Assembly: GCA_964515335.1 (NCBI GenBank)
Contig: CAZETS010000005.1
Span: 1-64,000 of the forward strand
Source of the DNA: TMED88 sp964515335
GTDB taxonomy: Bacteria > Myxococcota_A > UBA9160 > UBA4427
DNA: 64,000 nt
Direction: 5' to 3'
Translations under genes and position numbers: made by a program
The notes under the pieces: model-generated
Databases searched by the model: none
What the model saw: the letters and a program-made list of their open reading frames with translations, nothing else
What the model was told of the DNA's origin: nothing
Shown: in pieces, positions 1 through 8,661 of the stretch
Numbering within the stretch: position 1 is the first letter of the stretch
Layout: each line of letters starts with the position of its first letter

Positions 1-500
1 TGGCCCAGCAGGGAAGTCAAAGGGTGATTTGCGGACAGTTCTGGCAAGAATCAATGCCTCGTCTATCTGCAAGTGGCGCCTCCGAACCGATTGTGTCCCC
101 TTTTTTTCGATCAGGACCCGTGGCTGAGACTTTCGAGGGGCCCAGCGCGGCCTCGTGGCCAGCAGGATTCCCTCTATTTCCCCTAGGTTGCTCTACGTTT
201 CTCTACTCCGGTACTCCGGTCCGGCCCACTTCCCCGCTTCCCTCTATAAATCTCTTGTATTCCGAGGGAATTCGGGCCGAAGCCGTCGCTCGAGACATTA
301 GTGTGCAATGCGCATGCCCATGCGGAGAAATCTGCAAGTAGCTGGAATTGAAACGAATCAAGTCCAGCTGGACCCCTGGGGATGAGAACGGGTTTTCCTC
401 TAGGGGGATAGAGTGGGTAACGTCGTTCCTTTCCCGACTAAACCGTGCCGTTTCTCGCACAGGCGTACCCTCTGGGCCTGGCGAGCTGCGAGCGGCGCCG
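1..500. other. intergenic stretch without recognisable gene
   Basis: No reading frame here looks like a real protein and I recognise no tRNA or known RNA. The base composition is visibly less G+C-rich than the rest of the window, with a run of T at about 100-107 and short AT-rich patches near 245-265 and 340-365. It lies downstream of the minus-strand operon that ends at 501, so it may hold that operon's terminator or the edge of a neighbouring unit cut by the window. Confidence 0.4.
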
Positions 501-917
501 TCACGGCAGCAGGACGAAGCCGGCCACGGCGGTCACCGCACCCGCCAGCACCGCGAGCAGTGCCAGGCGGGCGTGAAGCTCGACGGCCTGCGAGCGCCCG
601 TGCTGCAACTGCCAGCCCAGCCGGCCGGTCGCGGCGAACAGCAGCACCGCCACCACCCCGGCCCAGCCGTGAAGAGTGCCGAGCGGCTGCCAATCGCGCA
701 GCCACACCGTCGAGGCGAGCCCGCCCATCAGGCCCACGACGAGCAGCGCCACCGCCGGGCGGGCGATCGCCAGGTGGGATGCCAGCGCGGTGCCGCGTCC
801 ACGCACGCCCAGCAGGCGCTGACGGCGCAACGCCAGTCCCCGACGCAGCGCGAGGGCGGCCAGCGCGAGGGCGACGAGCATCAGCGCCGGATGCCCGTAC
901 GCGAGCCAGCGCATCAC
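501..917 (-). CDS. DUF4079-like small membrane protein
   Basis: This 138-residue protein is mostly hydrophobic, with four likely membrane segments: about residues 7-24, 48-68, 80-97 and 115-136. Histidines lie near or within several of these segments (H9, H48, H83, H105, H116), as in cytochrome b561-like proteins. The layout resembles the DUF4079 family of predicted inner-membrane proteins, whose function is not established. It lies 29 bases downstream of the molybdopterin-binding protein gene on the same strand and is probably cotranscribed with it. Haem binding would be inference only. Confidence 0.6.
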   Translation of the reverse strand: MMRWLAYGHPALMLVALALAALALRRGLALRRQRLLGVRGRGTALASHLAIARPAVALLVVGLMGGLASTVWLRDWQPLGTLHGWAGVVAVLLFAATGRLGWQLQHGRSQAVELHARLALLAVLAGAVTAVAGFVLLP

Positions 918-946
918 CGGATCGTGGGCGGTGGGATCCAGGGCGC

Positions 947-1672
947 CTACTCGATGCGCTGGATCACGTCCGACGGCAGCCGCGCGCAGAGCGACTTCGT
1001 GGCGCGCTCCAGGTAGTCGGGGTCGCGGGATTCCAGGGTGAGCATCACCCGGTAGTCGGGCTCGCCGATACGCGGATACGAGCCGAGCATCAGCTCGGGG
1101 AACTCGCGCAACAGCTCGTGCAGGTCCTCGGCGATGTCGCTCTCGTAGCGGGTCACGAATACGCGCGTCAGCTTGACGGGGACGCCGCCGAAGCGGTCGC
1201 GGATCGACGCGAACTTCTTGCGGAAGAGCTCGGGGATGCCCGGGAAGACGTGGACGTTCTCGACGCAGACGATCGGGAACCAGAGATCGCCCGCGTCGAT
1301 GGCCGTCGCGCCCTCCGGCAACATGGCCATCTTCTTCATGGCGTCGTTGAGCGGCTCCTCCTGGACCCGCCGGAGGCGCTCCATCAGCGCCTCGCTGGGC
1401 ACGATATCGCGCCCGAACGCCTTCGCGACGGCCTCCATGGTGACGTCGTCGTGGGTCGGCCCGATGCCACCCGAGGTGAACACGAAGTCGAACGCGTCGC
1501 TCATCGCGCTTACGTCGGCGGCGATCACGTCGACGACGTCCGGAACCGTGATGATCCGCTCGAGGTCCACGCCGAGTTGGCGCAGCTCGCCGGCGAGATA
1601 CGGCGAGTTGGTGTCGACGATCTTGCCCGAAAGGATCTCGTTGCCGATCACGAGCAGGCCTGCGGTGGGCAT
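947..1672 (-). CDS. competence/damage-inducible protein CinA-like molybdopterin-binding protein
   Basis: The 241-residue product begins with LLVIGNEILSGKIVDTNS, the N-terminal signature of the MoaB/Mog-CinA fold, followed by FTSGGIGPTHDDVT (about residues 69-82), the typical molybdopterin/nucleotide-binding loop. Only the N-terminal CinA-type domain is present; the C-terminal nicotinamide-nucleotide amidase domain of full CinA is absent. Such stand-alone proteins are usually annotated as molybdopterin-binding, but some act as ADP-ribose pyrophosphatases. I chose the ATG at 1672 because the conserved region starts there, although the frame is open well upstream. The gene is divergent from the ferredoxin gene, with only 90 bases between the two starts. 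Confidence 0.85.
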   Translation of the reverse strand: MPTAGLLVIGNEILSGKIVDTNSPYLAGELRQLGVDLERIITVPDVVDVIAADVSAMSDAFDFVFTSGGIGPTHDDVTMEAVAKAFGRDIVPSEALMERLRRVQEEPLNDAMKKMAMLPEGATAIDAGDLWFPIVCVENVHVFPGIPELFRKKFASIRDRFGGVPVKLTRVFVTRYESDIAEDLHELLREFPELMLGSYPRIGEPDYRVMLTLESRDPDYLERATKSLCARLPSDVIQRIE

Positions 1673-1762
1673 CCGAGGAGCGTATCCGAGGGCCGGACGG
1701 GCGGCGAATCGCCCCGGAGAGGCGGGCTGTCGCGAGTCGGACGGTCGACTACCCTGGCCGCC

Positions 1763-2053
1763 ATGGATCCGGTGGTGAAATTCCTGCCCTCCGAGCGGAC
1801 CGTGAGCGTGCCTGCCGGAACGAGTCTGCTCGACGCCGTGCGACTCGCCGGGCTGCCGATCGCCATGGGGTGCTCGGGCGGCGGCGCGTGCGGGCGATGC
1901 GGCCTGAGAGTCCTCACGGGCCCCATCGACTCGCCGGACGACGGCCGCACCGAAAGCCGGGTGAGGGCCCGCAACCGCATCGACCCGGACCTCCGGCTCG
2001 CCTGCCTGCTCGCCGTGTCCGCCGACATGACGGTCACCGCGCCCTACTGGTAG
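1763..2053 (+). CDS. 2Fe-2S plant-type ferredoxin
   Basis: This 96-residue protein has the [2Fe-2S] cysteine pattern of plant-type and adrenodoxin-like ferredoxins: CSGGGACGRC (C-x5-C-x2-C, residues 36-45) with the fourth cysteine in LACLL near residue 81. The N-terminal half shows the usual beta-grasp strands around VKFLPSERTVSVPAGTSLLDAV. It is a soluble electron carrier; its partner cannot be told from the sequence. The ATG at 1763 fits the family start; the long upstream open frame in this phase is an artefact of base composition. The CbiX gene follows after 7 bases, so the two are probably cotranscribed. Confidence 0.88.
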   Translation: MDPVVKFLPSERTVSVPAGTSLLDAVRLAGLPIAMGCSGGGACGRCGLRVLTGPIDSPDDGRTESRVRARNRIDPDLRLACLLAVSADMTVTAPYW

Positions 2054-2060
2054 CGGGCGA

Positions 2061-2456
2061 TTGGCCCCCGCGAGCCGCCAGCCGAGGCGCCGCGCCCTGC
2101 TGATCGTCGACCACGGCAGCCGTCGCGCCGAGGCCAACGAGGCCGTGGCGCGATTGGCCTCCAGGCTGCGAACGCTGCGGCCGGACCTCCACGTCGAGCA
2201 CGCCCACATGGAGATCGCCGAGCCGTCGTTCGCCAACGGCGTGGCGGCCTGCGTGTCGGCCGGCGCCCGGGAGATCGTCGTTCAGCCCTACTTCCTCGGC
2301 GACGGTCGGCACACCAACGAAACGATCCCCGCGCTGGTCGCCGAGGCCGGCGCCCGCCACCCGGAAGTCGTGATCCGCACGACCGGGCACCTGGGCGGAC
2401 ACGACAAGCTCGTCGAGATCGTGCTCGAGCGTGCCGGTGAGGTGCTGGACGACTGA
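2061..2456 (+). CDS. CbiX-type sirohydrochlorin/cobalt chelatase family protein
   Basis: The 131-residue product contains LLIVDHGSRRAEAN (about residues 13-26), the hallmark of the small CbiX/SirB chelatases, where the histidine binds the metal. A second conserved stretch, VVQPYFLGDGRHTNETIP (residues 72-89), carries the other histidine. These enzymes insert Co2+ or Fe2+ into sirohydrochlorin for cobalamin or sirohaem synthesis. The length equals that of single-domain CbiX proteins, which act as homodimers. The frame opens with TTG at 2061 just after the ferredoxin stop, so initiation may be coupled; there is no clear Shine-Dalgarno sequence. No other tetrapyrrole gene lies nearby. Confidence 0.85.
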   Translation: MAPASRQPRRRALLIVDHGSRRAEANEAVARLASRLRTLRPDLHVEHAHMEIAEPSFANGVAACVSAGAREIVVQPYFLGDGRHTNETIPALVAEAGARHPEVVIRTTGHLGGHDKLVEIVLERAGEVLDD

Positions 2457-2471
2457 TGGAGGGGCAGCGGC

Positions 2472-3026
2472 TCAGCGCCCGCCGCCGAGGTCGAGCAGGA
2501 GTCGGTACAGCGCCACCTGGACGAGGGCGTGGTCGATCTGGCCGGCCTCGATCATCCCGCGCAGCGCACCCGCGCTCACGACCTCGACGACGGTCTCCTC
2601 GGTCGGTCCGTTTTCGATCTCGGCCACCGGCACGGCGTCGCGGATCAGGTAGGTGTGGCAGAGATTGCCGAAGAGGGCGGGATTGGGGTTCACGCGACCG
2701 AACGGCAGGACGTCGCCGCCTCGGTAGCCGGTCTCCTCGAGCAGCTCGCGCGCGGCCGCCTCGGCGGGATGCTCGCCCGGGTCGACCAGGCCGCCCGGGA
2801 TCTCGAGGGTCACGTCACGCTTGCCGTGACGGTACTGGCGGACCATCACGACATCACCCTCGGGGGTGATGGGCACGACGTTCACCCAGTCCGCCGAGTC
2901 GATCCTATAGAAGACGTGATCGGCGCCGGTGGTGGGCGAGGTCGCCACCGAGCTCGCCACGCTGAAGACGCGGCACTTCTGCAGCTCGGTGGTCGCGCCG
3001 TGACGCCAGGGACGCGGGGCGCTCAC
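2472..3026 (-). CDS. NUDIX hydrolase, ADP-ribose pyrophosphatase type
   Basis: This 184-residue protein contains a complete Nudix box, from GLVDPGEHPAEAAARELLEE to TGY, at about residues 79-101, matching the Gx5Ex7REUxEExGU rule with all metal-binding glutamates. The IPGG motif before the box and the MVRQYRHGKRDVTLE segment are typical of ADP-ribose and nucleotide-sugar pyrophosphatases, which cut the diphosphate bond of ADP-ribose-like substrates in the cytoplasm. The frame opens with GTG at 3026, five bases after the stop of the upstream lipoprotein gene on the same strand, so the two genes are probably coupled. The exact substrate is not shown. Confidence 0.85.
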   Translation of the reverse strand: MSAPRPWRHGATTELQKCRVFSVASSVATSPTTGADHVFYRIDSADWVNVVPITPEGDVVMVRQYRHGKRDVTLEIPGGLVDPGEHPAEAAARELLEETGYRGGDVLPFGRVNPNPALFGNLCHTYLIRDAVPVAEIENGPTEETVVEVVSAGALRGMIEAGQIDHALVQVALYRLLLDLGGGR

Positions 3027-3031
3027 GACGC

Positions 3032-3595
3032 CTACTCGAGCCGCAACGCGACGCCGGCGTCACCGGGCGAGGCCGCCACCGCTGAGCGGGTCTCGCGGTC
3101 GCCCTCGGCGCGGGTGCTGGCGTTGCCGTCGGTGTCGAGGCGCGCCGACAGCTCGATCGGCCCCTCGAAGCGCATCGCCGGCATCATGACGTCGTCCGGC
3201 CCGATCTCGAAGTCGAGGGGAAAGCGCGGCTCGGGGATGCGGACCACGGCCAACGGCGGCCCGCCCACCGCGCCGGCCGGCCGCGCGATGACGAAGAGCA
3301 CCGAGCCGGCGCCGCTGCGGCCGTCGCCCTCGACGTACACGCTGCCGCGGATGGCGGCGCCGGCACGACCGGCGCCCGGCGGAGCCGCCGCCATGCCCTC
3401 GCCGGCTGGGCGGGAGCTCTCGTCCGGGACCGGGAAGATTCGCGAGAGGTCCGGCTGACGCGGCTTCTCGCTGGGATCGAAGGGCGCGATATTGCGGTCG
3501 CACCCCAGCGCCAGGGCGCAGATCGCGGAAAGCCCGAGCGCCAGCCACGTGGCTTCTCTCACCTGTCTCTGCGCTCCTCTTATTACTCTCATCAC
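3032..3595 (-). CDS. lipoprotein with CcmI/CycH C-terminal-like domain
   Basis: The product has 187 residues. It starts with a basic segment and a hydrophobic stretch ending in a lipobox, LALGC (cysteine at about residue 32), so it should be a lipid-anchored envelope protein. After a Pro/Ala-rich linker, residues 80-187 resemble the periplasmic C-terminal domain of the cytochrome c maturation factor CcmI/CycH, with its typical order: SVLFVIARPAGAVGGPPLAV, a proline-rich turn, DDVMMPAMRF, then LSARLDTDGNA. No haem-lyase or TPR part is present. A role in handling apocytochrome or another periplasmic partner is therefore only suggested. It is the first gene of a unit with the NUDIX hydrolase. 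Confidence 0.7.
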   Translation of the reverse strand: MMRVIRGAQRQVREATWLALGLSAICALALGCDRNIAPFDPSEKPRQPDLSRIFPVPDESSRPAGEGMAAAPPGAGRAGAAIRGSVYVEGDGRSGAGSVLFVIARPAGAVGGPPLAVVRIPEPRFPLDFEIGPDDVMMPAMRFEGPIELSARLDTDGNASTRAEGDRETRSAVAASPGDAGVALRLE

Positions 3596-3633
3596 TTATT
3601 GCTGGTTGCTTATTGCTGGTTGCTTGTTACCGG
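3595..3633. repeat. 14-bp direct repeat
   Basis: The unit CTTATTGCTGGTTG occurs twice in tandem (3595-3608, 3609-3622) and a third degenerate copy follows. The repeat abuts the start of the lipoprotein gene and lies about 250 bases upstream of the riboswitch. It is too short to name; it might affect the promoter of the lipoprotein operon. Confidence 0.6.
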
Positions 3634-3879
3634 CTCTGTCTCTCGACCGGCCGGTTCTGCGGGCCGTCTCTGTCTTCGGGTCCGCGCCCGGACGCCGAAC
3701 GGGCTCTCGCGCCCCACCCGGGTCCGGGGCGCGCCAAGTAAACCGCCCCCCGGTCGGCCGCGCCAACCAGCGGCAAACGCGCGGCCCGCTAGGGGCGCCG
3801 GACCGGTATCACCCACCGCAAGCTCCGGTCCACCGGTCGACCGGAGGTGCTCGGGCCGTTAGCCTTGCGGGCCAAGACG
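3634..3879. other. intergenic leader upstream of the TPP riboswitch
   Basis: This 246-base stretch lies between the divergent lipoprotein gene and the thiC leader and contains no plausible gene. It is rich in short inverted repeats, such as ccggtc/gaccgg blocks around 3796-3845. It must contain the thiC promoter, but I cannot point to a clear -35/-10 pair. Confidence 0.4.
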
Positions 3880-4037
3880 GAGCCTGGGGGTGGCCGGTGG
3901 CGCGGCGCACGGCGCGTCGCATCGCCGGCCTGAGATCACACCCTTTGAACCTGATGTTTTCGTCCAGTCCCGCAAGGTTGCCCGCGCTGCCGGGCCGCTC
4001 GGCGGGAGGTCGCGAGACGGAAGCGTAGGGAAGGCTC
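3880..4037 (+). promoter_or_regulatory. TPP (THI-box) riboswitch upstream of thiC
   Basis: The conserved THI-box blocks occur in the right order: ctgaga at 3930-3935, acccttTGAACCTGAT at 3940-3955 and GCGTAGGGAA at 4023-4032. The helices can be drawn by eye. P1 pairs GAGCC (3880-3884) with GGCTC (4033-4037). P2 pairs GGGTG (3888-3892) with CACCC (3939-3943). P3 pairs GCCGGTGG (3893-3900) with the region ending in CGCCGGC (3923-3929). P5 pairs GTTTTCGTC (3956-3964) with GACGGAAGC (4016-4024). Between the P5 arms sit 51 extra bases that can fold further, so the element is about 158 nt instead of the usual ~100. It lies 140 bases ahead of the thiC start and should repress thiC when thiamine diphosphate is plentiful. 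Confidence 0.9.
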
Positions 4038-4177
4038 GACCGGCGCTCCGTTGCGAAACCGTCGCCACGCCTCCGGGCGGTGACGACGCCCGAGAGCGCC
4101 CAGCACGCCCCGGGTCGGCGCAAACCCGCACGATCCGGCGTCCGGTCGCTCCGGCAACCACGACGAGGAGCGGCCTC

Positions 4178-5968
<1,791 letters not shown>

Positions 5969-6014
5969 TCGCCGCGGCGCGGGGTAGGGGCGAGATGCAG
6001 GGGCAAATGAGAGA

Positions 6015-6042
6015 CGCCCCGGAGTCGATCGACCCCGGGGCG
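6015..6042 (+). terminator. hairpin after thiC, probable terminator
   Basis: An 8-bp perfect inverted repeat, CGCCCCGG (6015-6022) and CCGGGGCG (6035-6042), with an inner self-complementary GTCGATCGAC, lies about 46 bases after the thiC stop. It is followed by a pyrimidine-rich stretch, not a clean T-run, so its efficiency as an intrinsic terminator is uncertain. Confidence 0.5.
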
Positions 6043-6476
6043 CATCTTCGAAGCCTTCCCCCCCGTTCGGGCTCCGAAGCTCTTCCCTACTGATCGGCCC
6101 ACCGATCGCGACCATGAGGGGTTTCTTGCGCTCGAGGTGCGCGCCCTCGCGCACCGGCAGGAAGGCTGCGGGCGCACCCTCGCCGGGCCTTTTTGGCCAC
6201 ATACGGCGCACGATTGCAGCCGAGCAGCGTAAACTCCCGAAAATGCGCCGAAACCTCATAGACCCGCCGGATGGGCTGGTGTATGCTTGGCCGCAGTTCA
6301 AATAATTTCAAGGATTCCGGTCAGTTACGGCATTGGCCCGATTGCTGCACAGCGCTTCGGGCCAGGCGGGACAGGCTTGACGTGCCTTCCCGTATGCGAG
6401 CCCGTGGCCCGGGCGAGTGGTTTTTCTCGAACCGGGCGGCCCGTCGACTTGTCGTATCGACTCGAGGACGAGACCA

Positions 6477-6515
6477 AAGAGCCCTTGCGAAGAGCCCTTA
6501 CGAAGAGCCCGAAGG
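6477..6515. repeat. 13-bp tandem repeat
   Basis: AAGAGCCCTTGCG (6477-6489) is followed at once by AAGAGCCCTTACG (6490-6502) and a partial third copy beginning AAGAGCCC (6503-6515). It lies in the leader of the small gene at 6625. Function unknown; replication slippage is a simple explanation. Confidence 0.6.
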
Positions 6516-6624
6516 TAGGAAGGGCCCGTAGGGGTGACCACCCGCGGGTCGTCAGGCACCGGTCTCCTCGCGCCCGGACATCAGGCTGCCACGAGACGGC
6601 GAGAGCGAACGGAGGCGACAGCAA

Positions 6625-6837
6625 ATGGATGTGAAGATCAAGATGACCTTGGAGTTCTCCGTCTCGGAACAGGGCCTCGAGGAGGCGCTCGCCGAGTACG
6701 ACGAGCTGACCGTAGAGGGGCTGATCGGAGAGGTGCTCGACAAGTCGATCGCCTGCGACGAGATCGTCTCCAAGGTCGTCGAAGGGCCGAACAACCTCGA
6801 AGAGTACGACGAGCAGAAGGCCCGCCTGGCGGGCTGA
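6625..6837 (+). CDS. small acidic hypothetical protein
   Basis: I do not recognise this 70-residue protein. It is strongly acidic, with many Glu and Asp, has one cysteine, and alternates charged and hydrophobic residues in a way that suggests a beta strand (residues 2-12, VKIKMTLEFSV) followed by two or three helices. It has no signal peptide or membrane segment. A good ribosome binding site, GGAGG at 6611-6615, lies ten bases before the ATG, and the codon use matches its neighbours, so I think it is real. It has no operon partner on its strand. Confidence 0.6.
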   Translation: MDVKIKMTLEFSVSEQGLEEALAEYDELTVEGLIGEVLDKSIACDEIVSKVVEGPNNLEEYDEQKARLAG

Positions 6838-6955
6838 CGCCGCGGGGCGCCTCGCCTCCTCGGCCTCCAATCGGCCTCCTATCGGTCGCCAACACACGCC
6901 CGCAGCCCGCCACCCGGAACACAGCCACTCCCGCCGCCCGGCGCGATGACTCGCG

Positions 6956-7441
6956 TCAGAACAGCGTCAGCTGCTCGGGGCCGTGTCGTGGCTCGCGCGC
7001 GGCCGCGGCGGGCCGGGGCGCCGAACGCCGAGAGGGCTCGGGGGGACAGGCCCCCGCAGCCGCGAAGAGCCAGGGCGTGCCTGGGGCCGGCACATCGCGC
7101 CGCGGACGGCGCGGTGTCGGCCGGTAGATGCCCTCGCGACGAGACCACGCCAGCAGCTCGTGATAGAAGTCGTAGAAGCGCGGGCTGTGGTCGAAGTGGC
7201 GCAGGTGCGCGAGCTCGTGGCACAGGGTGCTGACCAGGCTCGAGTATTTGAGGGGGCGCCCGTTGGCGGCGTGCCGCAGCCTGATCTTGATCGTGCCGTC
7301 CGAGTAGCAGATCCCGTAGCGGCGCTTCACGTTGGCCCGCTCTGCGTCGATGGACGCGTAGCTGAGACCGAAGCGGGCACAGATCACGTCGGCGTCTCGG
7401 CGGAGCCTTTCGAGCAGCGCGCGGGCGGTGCGGCGATCCAT
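6956..7441 (-). CDS. SprT/WLM/YgjP-like zinc metalloprotease with C-terminal clamp-binding motif
   Basis: The 161-residue protein carries a zinc-protease motif HELAH (residues 75-79) with a further histidine in RHFDHSPRF (H85) as the likely third ligand. The domain from about residue 36 to 106 resembles SprT, WLM and YgjP-like metallopeptidases. Residues 108-152 are a Pro/Arg/Ala-rich, probably disordered tail. The protein ends exactly with QLTLF (residues 157-161), which matches the bacterial sliding-clamp-binding consensus QL(S/D)LF. In eukaryotes the SprT-type protease SPRTN uses a PCNA-binding box to reach DNA-protein crosslinks; by analogy this may be a replication-linked protease. That role is inference. 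The gene is divergent from the Lon-domain gene at 7581. Confidence 0.7.
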   Translation of the reverse strand: MDRRTARALLERLRRDADVICARFGLSYASIDAERANVKRRYGICYSDGTIKIRLRHAANGRPLKYSSLVSTLCHELAHLRHFDHSPRFYDFYHELLAWSRREGIYRPTPRRPRRDVPAPGTPWLFAAAGACPPEPSRRSAPRPAAAAREPRHGPEQLTLF

Positions 7442-7580
7442 CGGGCGCGGTCAGTCTCCGGCGCGTACGCTCTCTCGTCAAGTGCGCGCCGGCGTCACGG
7501 CGGCCGCGCCGAGCGGCTCCTATCCTCACGGGCGGTCGGGTGCCGTGGCCGAGCGTGGCGAGCATCCGGGAGGATCCGTC

Positions 7581-8243
7581 ATGCGCGAAGGCGCGCCCGA
7601 GACGCTTCCCCTCTTCCCGCTCGACGCCGTGGTGCTCTTTCCGGCCGTCAGCGTGCCGCTCTTCATCTTCGAGCCGCGCTATCGGCAGCTCACCCGGGAC
7701 GCCCTCGCGGGCGACCGACGCATCGGCATGGTGGCCGTGCGGCCCGAACACCGGGGCGAGATGGCCGGGGACCCGGCGCTCTTCGAGGTGGGGTGCGAGG
7801 GCGTCATCGCTCGCGCCGAAGAGCGTCCCGATGGAACCTGGAACCTGCTGCTCGCCGGGACCGAGCGCTTCCGCATCGTCGACGAAGCGACCCGGCCGAC
7901 GGAGCGCCCGTACCGCACGGCGCGCATCGAGCGCCTCGACGAGAGCGAGGGCGGGGCCGACGGCATGGCGTCACGGCGAGCATCGATCCAGGACCGACTC
8001 CGAGATCTGCTGCGAGGAACACCGGGCGCCGAAGACCTGCGTCGATCGCTCGCGCGACTCGACGAACTCGACGATCGACGCTTCGTCGACGTGCTCGCCC
8101 AGGCGCTCGACTTCGATGTGCTCGAGAAGCAGCAGCTCCTCGAGTCGCCCGGCCCGCTCGAGCGCGCGGACCTGCTCGACGATCTGCTGCACTTCCGGAT
8201 GGCGCAGACCGGCGCGCCGACGCGAAGCCAGCGAACCCACTAG
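7581..8243 (+). CDS. Lon N-terminal (LON substrate-binding) domain protein
   Basis: This 220-residue protein is a stand-alone LON-SB domain without the AAA+ or protease parts of Lon. The opening LPLFPLDAVVLFPAVSVPLFIFEPRYRQL is typical, followed by IGMVAVRP and FEVGCEGVIARAEE, then a helical C-terminal part (residues 130-215). In full Lon this domain binds substrates; the free form is of unknown function, possibly an adaptor. I start it at the ATG at 7581, preceded by GGGAGG at 7568-7573, and not at the upstream open codons. The 139 bases to the divergent metalloprotease probably hold both promoters. Confidence 0.85.
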   Translation: MREGAPETLPLFPLDAVVLFPAVSVPLFIFEPRYRQLTRDALAGDRRIGMVAVRPEHRGEMAGDPALFEVGCEGVIARAEERPDGTWNLLLAGTERFRIVDEATRPTERPYRTARIERLDESEGGADGMASRRASIQDRLRDLLRGTPGAEDLRRSLARLDELDDRRFVDVLAQALDFDVLEKQQLLESPGPLERADLLDDLLHFRMAQTGAPTRSQRTH

Positions 8244-8280
8244 TGGAACGCGGGACGCCCCATCGACAGGGCATTGATAG

Positions 8281-8300
8281 ATCGAGAAAAATCGAGAAAA
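8281..8300. repeat. 10-bp tandem repeat in AT-rich segment
   Basis: Two perfect copies of ATCGAGAAAA lie head to tail, followed by a related TTATCGAAAA at 8311-8320. They sit in the most AT-rich stretch of the window, about 360 bases upstream of dnaA. Confidence 0.6.
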
Positions 8301-8447
8301 TTGCAGAAATTTATCGAAAATAATAGAAACAACTACCAGGCCACTCGACGCCCCGGGCTCTGTCGACACCGGGTCTTCATTGCGAACGGCTCTCAAAGCT
8401 TCGCCGAAACCCATGCGTATTCCAACCGGAATCAGAATACCAAACAA

Positions 8448-8476
8448 CGGTTTCGGACGTCCTAAAACCGCTTTTC
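8448..8476 (+). terminator. possible intrinsic terminator
   Basis: CGGTTT (8448-8453) pairs with AAACCG (8465-8470) around an inner GGACGTCC palindrome, and a CTTTTCT tract follows at once. It could end transcripts coming from the Lon-domain gene or act as an attenuator ahead of dnaA. Confidence 0.45.
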
Positions 8477-8661
8477 TCACTGATTTCGCACGCACACACA
8501 TCCCGCGCACGTTCACGTAATTCACCTTTGCGTGATCGGCGGGGTATGTGGTTTACTCTGCCGCACTCGGACCGACGACCCGCCCCTCTCGCCGAAACGG
8601 CGGCGAATCGGTCCAGAATCCCCCAAAAACACCGCATTCGAGCAAGGACCAGCCCCGATCC

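Larger units (their letters stand above)
5969..6624. other. long intergenic region with several hairpins
   Basis: There is no convincing gene in these 656 bases. The first part holds the likely thiC terminator (6015-6042) and two more perfect stems: GATCGG/CCGATC at 6092-6107 and GGTGCGCG/CGCGCACC at 6136-6155, then GGCC-T5-GGCC at 6186-6198. The middle, about 6285-6320, is AT-rich and is the best place for a promoter of the small gene at 6625. A 13-bp repeat lies at 6477-6515. I recognise no known RNA family, but a structured leader or small RNA is possible. Confidence 0.4.
8244..8661. other. AT-rich intergenic region upstream of dnaA
   Basis: These 418 bases have no gene. Around 8273-8330 the sequence becomes very A-rich, unlike the rest of the window, and contains a perfect 10-bp tandem repeat ATCGAGAAAA (8281-8300). 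Origins of replication often lie next to dnaA and include such AT-rich unwinding elements. However, I find no TTATCCACA-type DnaA box, only weak look-alikes, so an oriC call would be speculative. The dnaA promoter should lie in the second half. Confidence 0.45.

Noticed and set aside
413..1762. Long upstream extension of the ferredoxin frame
   Set aside because: It runs antisense through the CinA-like gene and is compositionally biased; the ferredoxin begins at the ATG at 1763.
8244..8661. Replication origin next to dnaA
   Set aside because: AT-rich sequence and short repeats are present, but no TTATCCACA-type boxes could be found by eye, so oriC is kept as a possibility only.
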